A stretch of DNA of 64,000 bases from positions 27,548,440 through 27,612,439 of the forward strand of contig OX638132.1 in assembly GCA_951804985.1 (NCBI GenBank). Direction: 5' to 3'. This document shows positions 49,170-60,420 of the stretch, piece by piece (the stretch's first letter is position 1; each line of letters opens with the position of its first letter). Made by a program: the position numbers and the translations under genes. The DNA is from Dryomyza anilis. Lineage: Eukaryota > Arthropoda > Insecta > Diptera > Dryomyzidae. Below the pieces are notes generated by a model. That model was not told the origin of the DNA. It made no database searches and worked only from the letters and a program-made list of their open reading frames with translations.

Positions 49170-49990
49170 TACATGCAAAATTAGATCAAGAGTGGTTGTG
49201 ATACCAGGGATCTATTTTCCACTTCTCCTCGTTGAAATTGCTTAAATTGGCGCTTTACATATAAGTTGAATGTCGATGTTGGCAATATCTATCGTTCAGA
49301 TATCCCAAAAAGTGATAGCAGAAATATCTATTCTTTTTGTGCGAAATGACTGGGCAATGTACAGTGAAGATGTAGAGTGGTTTTCTCTTCTTCCTCGTCC
49401 ATACAGCTCCTTCAAAAGTAAGAAGTTATATTTGCATGTCTGTCCATTATACAATGGTCAGAAATAACTCTATGCATTATGCTAATGTATTTTCTGTTTA
49501 TCATGAGAAGTTGCTTAGGTCTCTTTGAGTCTATTTTTGGTCATACTTCTTCGGTGGTGGAACAAGTTGTATCACCTGTCGCATCTATTATTTATTTTTA
49601 CTATCGTGTCTCGCTCCAGTATGAGTTTGCAATTTGATTAAGGAATACCCAGAGTGCACATATTAGACTGAATGAAAATTATTATTCTTTTCCTAGCTAG
49701 TTCGTGGACCTCATTTCCTTAGATGTCCCAGTGCCCTGGAACCTAATAGAAGTGTATATTGAACTGGTTAATCATCTTCATAAGATATGGGCGGCAGTCA
49801 TGGGAAGCTTTTAAAGTTAGGGACACGGATATAACGAAATTGATAGCGGCATGACTGTCGTTGAAAGTACTAATATCATTTACAGTTACTATATTCCATC
49901 TTAGCTAGGTAAGAACCACTTTAATAGCGATGAATTCTGCTTGAAATACACTGCATTGCAAGAACACTATAGCTTATAGGAAGTTTCTGT
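49170..49990 (-). pseudogene. Non-LTR retrotransposon relic (RNase H region)
   Basis: On the minus strand the frame shows STFNDSHAAINFV and VPGHWDI-stop-GNEVHELARKR, the typical RNase H blocks (S-D-S-AAI and VPGH--I-GNE--DELA) of I/R1-like LINEs. Several stops and no intact ends. Confidence 0.7.
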
Positions 49991-50141
49991 CCATACGAAA
50001 AAAAAAATTCTCACACGAGGTACTTTTCGCATCGTATAGGAGTTATATTTTAAAACGTTGGACATTTTTCCTACTAAGAAAATTCAGAGGTACGGTGGGA
50101 ATTTGTGAGAATTGGTGGTATTTTTATCTGTGGAATATTAA

Positions 50142-50756
50142 GGGCCACTTTTTCAGTGGTAGTTATACTACATTTGTAGTTTAAACTTAAACCTTGAATC
50201 GTGTTTTTCAATGAACTTTAAACGTAGTTTAAACTTAGTTTATCCACCGATGTGGGTTAAACTACGTTTAAACTATCAATGTTTTTGACATAAAAATGTG
50301 AGATGCGTTCTTTATGCTCTGCAGTCCACGCTCATGCGCTCATTTGTCTGTCCATTTGTTTCTATTTTATTAGTTTTCTTCTATTATTCATTGCTTAAAC
50401 TAACACTGAACGATCACACTCACAAATTCTCACTGATATATATTATTTCGAGTATTATATACTCATCTAAATTATCTTTGTAATTTCTTGTAAATTTCGC
50501 CATTCTCGCAAATTAAATAGCAGCTGTTCCAAATGAGAAAAATAATTTTCTTCTTCTTAAATGCTATTCACAATCGATAATTCGTTGACATTGGCCGGTG
50601 GTGCCATATTTGAAGTACTGTTCTGAATGAAACTTACAACTGTCACTGAAAAATTGCTCGAATAGTTAAGTTAAACTACATGAGACGTTTAAGTAAACGT
50701 AGTTAAACGTAGTTTAAACTAAGTTCAAACTACCTGAACTACTGAAAAACTGGCCC
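50142..50756. mobile_element. MITE family with GGGCCA ends and AAACTACGTTTAAAC blocks
   Basis: The ends GGGCCACTTTTTCAGTGGTA and, reversed, GGGCCAGTTTTTCAGTAGTT are inverted. Multiple aaactacgtttaaact blocks lie near both ends. The centre includes cagctgttccaaatgag and gtggtgccatatt, shared with the copies at 180-358 and 62,900-63,426. Confidence 0.8.
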
Positions 50757-50837
50757 AAAGAGATGTTCATGAGGAAAGAATGTATTTACTGTCAGAATTT
50801 CATCTAGCAATTGTGCTGCAGTGGTCCTGCAGATGAA

Positions 50838-50968
50838 AGGCTATACGTACTCTCATCCCGCCGTTCGCATTAGACTGTTGATCCCACCAATTTAAGCACA
50901 AATATAACACGCACAGTTCAAATGGTTCGAGAGAGGTTCTTCAGAGCTGCATTATTGTCATTATTGTT
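50838..50968 (+). mobile_element. tRNA-derived SINE, family 1, copy 7, 3' half
   Basis: Only the 3' half remains: ctctcatcccgccgttcg, cccaccaatttaagcac and aacacgcacagttcaaatgg. No head. Confidence 0.72.
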
Positions 50969-53966
50969 TAAGATAGTGATTAATTAGCACCTTAATCCGC
51001 ATAAGGATAATTTAAGATTATAATACCTACATATAAAAGGCAAAAACTTATTTGAAATGTTTCGGTCTGGTGAAAGTGTGAACGAAGATATTCGAATAAA
51101 GTTGTAGTAGAATGGTTTAGTAAATATAGTGAATACGTTTAATCGGTCATTCATCAACATAAATTCAAATAGGTAATTAACTATTATACAAATTGTTAAA
51201 AATATTGATGAATGTTCCTTTGTATGTTTAGTGTGTGCTAATTATCGACAACATAATCTGCGTTTTATGCAATTGAAAATTATAACATTGAATGGCGTTG
51301 TTAATGTTGTGCCAAGTTCTAACACGTGTATAATTATTTATTTAAATATTTAACTAAATACTTTTATTAAATACGCATTTATGTTTGCGACGTTTTGTGC
51401 ATTAAAAAGATCATCACTGCGCCAAAAGAACAACAACAGTAGACGACGACGGCGGCGACGTACGATGATCAAGGAAGGAAACATTATTTTACAAAAAAAA
51501 AAATGGAAACAACGCAAATATAAGTAAAGCATATATAAGTAAACGCAATGACAATTGTATTAAAAGAAAGCTGGCTAAAAATAACATTTTATTTATGATA
51601 AAAAAAGGCGTCCCGTCCCATTCGTTCATTCGCTTCGTACAATGGATGAACTTTTAATTTACGCAGTTTTTAACATAAATTAAAATGGCATTAACTTTTA
51701 AATTTGCTTTTGTTGTAGCTGTACTTAAATAGATGTAGCACAAAGACAAAGCATGTTCAATGATTTAAAAAGTGCGGTCATCAAATTATATAAATACATT
51801 GCAATTTACAATTTAATTAAAATCTTAATTAATTGAGAGTGCACTTAAGAAATTGCAGTATTTTCCACTTTTGTTATAAAGCTTATGCCAGAGTTTGAAT
51901 ATTATTTAAGACAAAATTTATGAAATTCCATTACACTCATTATGTGAATGTGGTTTCTTGCTTTAAAATTGACAGAGTTTACATAGCATACAATTTTTAT
52001 GCATTCTCACATATTTATGCATTGTTTAATTAACATATAATTAGCAAATTCTTAATAAAAATACAAATATTGCAATAAAAATAAACTTGTACAAATAAAA
52101 AGTATAAATAAAGTTTAAAAACACATGCCCAGCTTCGCGTTAATGTAAACGATATAAAGTCGTCAATGCGAAAATCAACAAATGACATAGGGTACAATAA
52201 CATCGGCTTATACAATGCGCACATATCGCATAAAGAATTCAAGTTATCAACTGCTATCAATGACAATATTTATGGAAAGCTACAATTATAAATAAGCGAT
52301 AGATATAAAAGGCTCTTGGTTTTGTTGTTCGAGAACATTTTCACTGCCTATTTTAGAAATTCAAAGTAAGTAATGTGTGCTTCTTCGAAGTTGTTTGAAT
52401 CAAATGAAATTATTAATCGCTAGAATGTCTGCAAACTACTTGTGATCTCAAGGCCTTTTAGCAGTCTTATTGGTATTGTAATGTTGTTTTTCTTTTTCAA
52501 CGCTATTTATACTTTACAACCTACTATTGTGTATTTTCTTAACAATTAGGCACGAATAAAATAGTTCTGTAGTTGCAAAAGGTAATGGTTGGGAAAGACG
52601 CACAACTGGCAGCTCGAAATTTTTATCAGTTATCATCTGTCAGCGACTTCTTATCAATTTGCAGCTGATTAACGCGATCAAAATGTTGAGTAATATGCCA
52701 CAAGTAAATAAATAAGCGAGGCATTTTAAAAACATAAAAAAAAACTATTTGCAACAATTTTTTAAAAACATGTTTATTCTGTGTATGTGTGTTAAGAAAA
52801 AGATTAAAATTTTGATAAAACAATAATAAAAAAAAACAATAGAAAACAATGCTGATCATTATTAATAAAAACAAAAACAAATGATGACAAATAATTGCGA
52901 AAAAGAAAAGAACAAAAACAAATTTTAAAATATTAACAAGAGAAACGCGTGTTTTCTCTGTGTTGTTGTTATTAATGCTATATAAGAATTTGAGAGATAA
53001 AAAAATACTACAAAAAATAAAAGATTAACAATATAAATATATATATTGTTTTTGTTAAAAACAGGTTTTAAAAAGTTTTTTTTTTAACATTTTTTCGATT
53101 TTTTTTTTCGAACTTGTTTCACCTGTTAAACCTGGTTAATATTAGCATTTATTGATATATTAGAATTAGACTTTACAATTAAAAGTAACAATGCGTTTAA
53201 AGTTTTTTGAAAAATTGTTTTTTCAACAGTACTATATTTATTTTTATTCTAAAATGTGAATGAGAAGGCCCAGAAAATGTCGACAGCAATTTTCTTAAAA
53301 ATGATACGTAATAGAAAAATAAAACCAAGTATGCATTCAAAATCAGCACCCACGAAACATATAGATTTGATGTATGCGTTGTCCATGGGACAAATTTTTA
53401 TTTTTTTTCTCGTTTTGTTGGGTAGTGTACTTTGTTTTTAGGGTCGTGTTATATTTATTTAGCTACTTGTTTAACAAAAGAAAAATATTTTAAAAACAAA
53501 GTCCTCCCAGATGTTTAATTGTCATTCGATAGGATTAACATGTTCCCACTAGCTGATAAAATATTGGCTTCATCGATCAGATATTGTCAAATATAAAACG
53601 CTTTTTGTAAACATATTGTCGAATTTTTAGACTACTTAGTTGCTGAATTTTATTTGATACTACATCTATAACACTGTCCGATAGTATTTTGTACACATGA
53701 AATAATCGAACTATACGTGAAACTCGGGATCATTCTAAGAATACCCAGTTTTTTTTTTTGAAAAAGTTGAATTTTGTCATACGGTGTAATAATTGATTTT
53801 AATTTTAAGGTACATTTAGTACAAATTTGGGTGTTTTAAATTTGGGTACGTATTGAGTACAGTTGTTTCAGAGGCAGCAAAGTCCCTTAATTTTTTCACT
53901 TCATATTCTATATTTTCAAGCTTCTTTAGTTTTCCTTTTTCTTGATTTTTTTTATAGGCCCTACAT

Positions 53967-54424
53967 TAGGGATGTCTATCTGGAAAAAAACATCGATGTT
54001 TTGGTCGATATAAAACATCGACTCTTTACATCGATGTTTTCCGATGTATCCTACAAAAACATCAATGCTTCCGATTCATTGAATGAAAAATTATTAGCTA
54101 AATAATTTAAATTTTGAGGAAGATTAGGTTCAAATAAATAAGTGTTTGACTTGAAACTTTTTCATATTATACAAAATAATTAAGGCGTTGGAAATCAAAA
54201 AGTCTACGAGTACCATGTATGAACTAAATGGTAATTTAAAGCGTTTAATTTCAAATAGAATTCCGTATATAATCAAATTTATTTAAATTTAGCTAATTTC
54301 GATTCGCAAATATAAATTTAACAGTGATCCGATATATCGAAAAAAAAACATCGATGTATCGAATAAATTCCAAGTCTTATAGCATCGGAAAACATTGATG
54401 TATCGATGAATTTGGACATCTCTA
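53967..54424. mobile_element. hAT-type MITE with perfect 8-bp target duplication
   Basis: Perfect duplication CCCTACAT at 53,959-53,966 and 54,425-54,432. The ends are TAGGGATGTC and GACATCTCTA (inverted, one mismatch). The interior has repeated CATCGATG motifs in both arms. 458 bp, no coding potential. Confidence 0.88.
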
Positions 54425-54556
54425 CCCTACATGCACTAGGGCTTCTCGAAAACAGTATCGAAACATACAATCCCGAGATTATTTACACAAGCACAAGCAC
54501 TCAAAAATATCATAACATTTAAATTCTATAAGAAAAAATTGTAAAAAAAAATTAAA

Positions 54557-55021
54557 ATGAAAACAACTAAATTTCCAGTTAATATGCAGCATTGTTTACC
54601 ATCAAACATATTTACAATTGAAGTACGTAGCTTAAATGACGAAAATTCATCAGAATTTCATAAAAACACGAATTTAAGTGAGAGCGAATTAGGAAATAAA
54701 AACAGAGTTGGGAGTAGTGCAAAATATTTAAAAAAAACCATGCGTTCGTTGTGCCCGACGTCGCTTCCAACCGATTCAATTGCGATGTATGATGATGACG
54801 GTGATGGCCAGCGACGTCGCAGTAGCGGCGGCAGCGCACACTTACATCAAGGTCGAATACATCGAAATAAAGTGACGAGTGGTGTGTGGTGTGCGCTGTG
54901 GAGTGGTGGCACACGTACACGAACGGACGAATGGTTGGATGGATGGATGTTTGGAGCAGAGCAAGTTGCTGTCGCTGTTTTTGTTTTTTTTTTTTTTATT
55001 GGAATACATTTTTTTTTATAA
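54557..55021 (+). other. Unassigned 154-codon ORF
   Basis: Open from ATG (aaaATGaaaac) to TAA. The protein has no recognised domain; the middle is Asp/Gly/Arg-rich (MYDDDGDGQRRRSSGGSAHL) and the end is a run of Phe from a poly(T) tract. On the opposite strand a consensus donor, GTAAGT, occurs at 54,845-54,840, so a minus-strand non-coding exon of Lk6 is an equally good explanation. I do not assign a function. Confidence 0.2.
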
Positions 55022-55559
55022 ATTATTTAAAATTTTGTTTTTCTACAACTGTTATTTATATTACGCCATTTTGCATTTTTAAGCTTTTTTTATTATTTTA
55101 TTGTTACTTCATTAACACTTTAAATTTCTGCACTTTTTCTTTGTTTTTTTTTTTATTGTTGCAGCAGCAGCCTGTCCGTCTGTTAAGGGGTGGCGGTTGG
55201 ATGCTGTACGGCGACATGCGGTAACCGAATGCGTTCGTTCGCATGTATTTTTCTAATTAGCACTTGGGTTAAATTTGTACGTTTTCGAATGATAAAATGA
55301 TTTGAATTCTATTTGATTCGTGAGATAAGTGTGCAAAATATTTACCAATCATTTTATTTGTGTTGTGGTTCTGGTCGAAGCGAAATAAAATAGTTTTAAC
55401 CTAATTTTGACTAATTTTAAAGTTAATACGCAAAAGAAATCGCCACACAGCATGGCAGCCATGCACAGTCGTCCGTCCACGAGTCGACGAAAAGAAACAA
55501 ACGCTGCTACTACTGCTTTGAATCTGAGAATTGTTAGCACGATTCACAATTCGTTTCAC

Positions 55560-55680
55560 ATATCGTCTCATTTCAGTCGAACTTTCAGAGTTTGTTGGTT
55601 TGCTTGCTTGCTCGCAGCAACCATTTTCTGCTCTCTCACTCTCTCACGCTCGCGCGACAGTGGGTGGGGGATATGGTGGC
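55560..55680 (-). promoter_or_regulatory. Candidate Lk6 promoter region with GAGA-type repeats
   Basis: On the minus strand this stretch carries GAGAGTGAGAGAG (55,632-55,648) next to a GC-richer block (55,430-55,560) that could be a 5' non-coding exon. Position and strand fit an upstream promoter of Lk6, but no splice link to the coding exons was proved. The same block could also serve a plus-strand transcript. Confidence 0.25.
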
Positions 55681-56752
55681 TATGAAGCGGTTTATTGGAT
55701 CAAAACATAGCGAGAGCATTGAACATAAGAGAGAGAATGTTGCCTAGCATACGCGCCACAAGAGTTACCAACTCTTAATAAATCTTGTGTTAAGCTATGT
55801 GTTGGTATTTCAAACATAAAAAAAGTACTGCTAAAAATAGAGAATTTTGGTTAAAACCGTTCCATATTATATCATTCAAAATTTAGTAGCAGCTCATTTC
55901 CCATTAATCGATTAAACTTCAGTTTGTCAGTGCTAGTTTAAACTTCGTTTAAGTAATCTACTCTTTAACTCTTGAAGTTTGTATTTACCTTTGTAAGCTA
56001 ATTTTAAGTAATTCTCTCGATGTTGACTTCTTATAAATGATATTCAAAACAAATAATTAATAATGGTTTCAGAAAAAACTTATAAACTAAATTTTAAATA
56101 TTAGCAACAAATCAATCCACTATAGTGTAGCCACTATTGGATTGGTTTTTAAGGTATAGTGCACACAAATATATAAACAAAATTTATATAAAAACATTGC
56201 GAGTTTAAACGTTGTTCGCAGCGACAGAAAATATCGTGTGGTGAGAAAATTTCCTATCAAAAGCATTGAGAGTTTTAACGTAGTGTTACCCTATCGGTAG
56301 GTTAAGCTAAGTTGAAAAGAAGGGTTGAGGTTTATTGAAAAATCCGATTGATTTTAAACCATGTTTAAACCACAAACTATGTTTTACTAGTTCCAAGAGT
56401 CTAGTAAAACTTAATTTGCAATAAGCAATAAGCGAGAATTTTGGAGATGCCCGAGCAATTTAAAGCCTGATTTAAATTTTACACATTTTAAGGTTCAGTT
56501 TTTCAGTGTCAATTTAAACTTACCACGTGGGAAATGACAAAAACCAAAAAAAAAATCTAGTACTAGAACTAACCCAAATTAAATTATAACAAAAATGACT
56601 TGTTTTAGAATTAGTTCAGAACTAGAGTAAAGTAGTCAATTGACTCCCCGCAATGACAATACCATGTTAAAACAACCAGTTTCTCCCAAGGAAAAAAATA
56701 TTTGGGTACTAGATCTAGTACTTCGGATCTAGTCAATTTTCGCACAGGCTAA

Positions 56753-57060
56753 GTAGCCACGGTAACTCAGTGGTTAGTGCGTTCGACTGCTAGCCGAAAG
56801 GTCCCCGGTTCAAGCCTGGACTGGGGCTAACAACATCTTTTCATAGAAATATTTTTCTATACCGCGCTACCTCTCGTCAGTAAATGGCAAACCTACGAGA
56901 GTAAAAACATAGCCTATGAAAAGCTCTCACCCGCCGTTCGGATTCGGCAATAAACTGTAGGTCCCACCACTTTGAGTACAAATATAACACGCACAGCTCA
57001 AAATGGTGAGAGAGCTCGGCAGAAGTTATATACAAGACTGTAGCGCCAAACTATTATTTA
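56753..57060 (+). mobile_element. tRNA-derived SINE, family 1, copy 8
   Basis: Nearly full length: gtaactcagtggttagtgcg, ggttcaagcctggactgg, tcccaccactttgagtac and the end gccaaactattattta. It lies in a region (55,910-57,210) with tagtttaaact-type motifs of the GGGCCA-end MITE family. Confidence 0.9.
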
Positions 57061-57813
57061 TTATTAGTTTAAACTTTTCCTCATTTTTAAAACGACCAAA
57101 TTTCCTCAAATTTTATCAGAAAATAATATTTGTGAGTTGACTATAGACGAAATAGCATATAGTTTAAACTAAGTTTAATTTGAAAATGTGACTGAAAAAC
57201 TAAATAAAAAAATCTATAGTTCCTAATAAAAACGGCCAATTGTGTTTACATTATACAAACAGACCCATCTGTAGTCATTTAAATGCAAAATTACAAGAAA
57301 AGTAAAATTAGCCGATTTAGAAATTGAGCGGTTTAATGTCAGAGTTCTTGTAAATATTTGTATCATGTTTAAAATCATATTTATATTTAAAATTTTCAAA
57401 ATAAAGTTGAGACAAGTTTTTAATTTTTATTAGTTCCGTTTTTTGTCTGTTCGGTACAAATTTTGTAATTGGTTTTAAACTAACTTCCCGAATTGAAATT
57501 TAAAACATAGCTTAAACCTGAATGGCAATGCAATAATATCGATAATTTATTTTTATTTAAAAAATTTCTATTAAAAAAAATAAAAAAAAAAAAACAAAAA
57601 ATGAAATAAAAAAAAGAGAAATTAGTTTTTATGCTCGCATCAAAAACAGCTGATTGAAATCTTTGGTTTTTATGTATTTTTTAAAAATATGATTAGTTAG
57701 TCTCAATGTTTACTTTATGTGAGATACCGGTAAAATTGCACATATAGTTGGCAACTCTATCACGTTATGTTTTTGAGTAGCTGCTATAGCGCAATGGAAA
57801 ATTATGGAGAATT

Positions 57814-58113
57814 CTAAAATTTTATGGTTGTTGCTTTAGACTTAGAAGTGTCAAACATGGCACTATACTTGTTGTTGTTATCAATCGACTCTTTGCTTCC
57901 TTGATTTTGCTTCCGCACTTTGTGGTCTGGTCGTTCGTATTTTTGTCGCTCATACGCACTGCCGACAGATAGAGCGCACCATCCACCACACGATGAACAC
58001 GTTGCCTGCCGAATGATTGGTGTTGGGGACTGCTGGGATGAGGAGCGGGTGCAGGACGGACCGGCATGTTTAGATATGTGATTGTGTGTTGTGCACACAC
58101 TACGCAGCAGCAA
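57814..58113 (-). other. Unassigned exon-like block upstream of Lk6
   Basis: Higher GC than the flanks, with two overlapping minus-strand frames. One contains SSSQQSPTPIIRQATCSSCG and later NQGSKESIDNNNKYS, ending at TAG 57,814. The other contains MPVRPAPAPHPSSPQHQSFG. Both look protein-like, but neither shows a family I recognise. It may be a 5' exon of Lk6 (same strand, 10 kb upstream) or belong to another gene. Confidence 0.3.
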
Positions 58114-59227
58114 CCAACATCACGTAGGCAGCCACAGCCATACGAAAAGGGGCAAAGCAATAAAGACAGAAGGAAACATCATAATAAACGAGCAGAAAAC
58201 GACAATAACAACATACCCACCAAGAGTAGTGGAATCATTGTTGTGTTTTGATTTCTTCGTCGCTCTCATGCATGCAGTTCGATTTTTGAATGGCAGTGTT
58301 GCCAGTCTGCAGCGATTTGGTATTTCAAAGAATTCTGAAATAGGTTCGCCAAACACGAGTCAAACAATTGCAGAAGATACTACATAATCAATATTGCAAA
58401 GTAGAGCAAAGATGCGATGTTGATACTGCAAACCGCGTGGTACGTGTATGGCACACGGATACTATAGTGTCACAGTGTGTCTGCAGAGTTCCAAACAAAA
58501 TATGTTGTGTCTCGCCCGCCACCATCGATTGGAACAACAAACCGATTTCATCACTTTCTTATCGTTGTTGTCATTTTCTTAAAATGATGACTCGGAATTG
58601 TGATGCAATCGAAATAGTAATCTTGTTAGTCGAACGCAGACAAGTCAAAACACACAGAGAGAATACGTCGCAAAATCAATTATTGTGAAAAACAACTTTT
58701 TGTTCTTTGACCTGGCGATTAACTCAACTTTAATTATTTGGCGTAGTATTCCATGACACAAAAACAATTTAGTGCAATTTTGTATTATGAAATGCGAACC
58801 GTTTAAGTTACATCAGCTGTACATGGCTCTTTTAGGAATTTTAATTTAAGATGTAAATTACGTTAGTTTTAACCGAAAATATATGATTTTGTGTGTTCTT
58901 ATATTATTGGACTGCTACTTGAAAAAAGAAATATGTATTAATAATCGTCATCAATTTAAAAAAAATACTTAGCTGAAGACTGGCTAAGCAAGCTAAGTTT
59001 TGAGCGCGAGAACTAATTAACCTGGCCTTAATCAGGCAATTCTGGTTAAGATTTGGGTGAGGGAAGGTCATCTGTCTCTCAGTTCCAATTGAATTTTGGG
59101 TTTATAAACCAAAAATAGAATTTGTTACAGTTCATATTTTAACAAATTGATTTTCAAAATTCATAAAAAAAATAATTAAGCATCGAAATACAAAAAAATA
59201 ATATCGCGACATATAAGATATATGGCA

Positions 59228-60000
59228 ATCACGGTTGCCAGATGAAATTCTCACAACGAAATATCTTTTTCCCTCAAGCATTTCTCACAATATCCCACCG
59301 TACCTCAAATTCTCACATTTCCCACCAAATCCCTCAAAATCCCACTCTACCACAAATTCCCACAATTTTCCACCAAATCTCACTATACCTCAAATTCTTA
59401 CAATTTTCCATGAAATCTCTCAGTATAAAATAATGATATATTTACAAATGTAGTAAATTCATTTTATTTAAATAATTATATAATATCGTCATTGTAGAAC
59501 TAAAAGTCACCAAATACATTTATATGAAAATCTTAAATTTCTACTTTGTTGGTAATTATTACAAAAAGTAATTGATACATTTTTAAAGAAAATTTAAATA
59601 TATCAATTGGTATTTCAATTGATATATTTACATTTTCTTATCATTTGGTACAAATATTGAGCTCATCGATCGAAAATTGTAACATAAAATGATTTTCGTA
59701 AATGAACAATTGGCATTTTGAAAATGTAGTTGGTGACTTTTAGTTCTATAATCATAGACAATTTAAAGTTATCTTTAAAAATAAATTCTCCTTTTTGACA
59801 GATTTTGTATAGTATAAATTGTGAAAACGAGGATATTAAAATTGACTTAAAATTATCTATATTTAATGTATTGTTGTTTTTTCAATTTTCAATTTTTCAA
59901 TTCCTTTTTTTTCCCAAAAGTGGGAAATTTCCCTCGTGTGAGAATTTTTTTTCCACGGTGGGAAATTTTCCACTGAGAATTGTAAAGGGGTGACCAAATA
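59228..60000. repeat. Degenerate CCCAC/TCTCAC repeats flanking a MITE
   Basis: 59,235-59,440 repeats blocks of the type ccaccaaatctcac and cctcaaattctcac several times. 59,920-59,985 has the inverse (gtgggaaattttc, gtgagaatt). A related pair sits at 50,008-50,130. This looks like one element with repetitive subterminal ends, split by the MITE at 59,482. Confidence 0.45.
59482..59758. mobile_element. MITE with ATATCGTC ends, copy 2
   Basis: atatcgtcattgtagaac and agttctataatcatag are inverted, with aaagtcaccaaatac and ttggtgacttt inside; same family as 48,775. Confidence 0.68.
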
Positions 60001-60084
60001 GCAATGATAGCTTTTCCAATTATTATTTATTAGCAGCTGTCAAAGTTACCAATGACATCCAGGTGTCAAAATATTTAGTAAGGT

Positions 60085-60420
60085 TTGCCATTTCATCACT
60101 CATCGTTTGGTGCGGGTTATTGCACGGCGGCACCTTCGAAATGTGGAAGGAGACATCGTTACGATCAATAGTCCTCGGTATAGAGCATCGCTACATGAGT
60201 TTATGTGCAGAGTTTATGTGCAGAGCTCAACAAAGCAACGCTGGTGAAGAACAGGGTCATCTCACGGTGACCGTTCATCAAGTGGCCACCGCGATCATGC
60301 GATTTTACATCCCTCGATTATTTTATCTGGGCCTACGTAAAGTCCTTATTCTACGCTAATAAGCCAACCCCATTGGTAGAGCTCAAGGCCAACATTCGAG
60401 GAGGCCATGAATGTAGCTTC
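60085..60420 (+). pseudogene. Decayed mariner transposase fragment
   Basis: Fragments of the same transposase family: IVWCGLLHGG at about 60,100, then across frames VISR, KWPPRSCDFTSLDYFIWAYV and LKANIRG (about 60,260-60,400). There are stops and frameshifts, and no ends were found. Much older than the copy at 7.2 kb. Confidence 0.7.

Noticed and set aside
59235..59453. Short plus-strand ORFs rich in His/Pro/Ser
   Set aside because: Translations of degenerate CCCAC/TCTCAC repeats.
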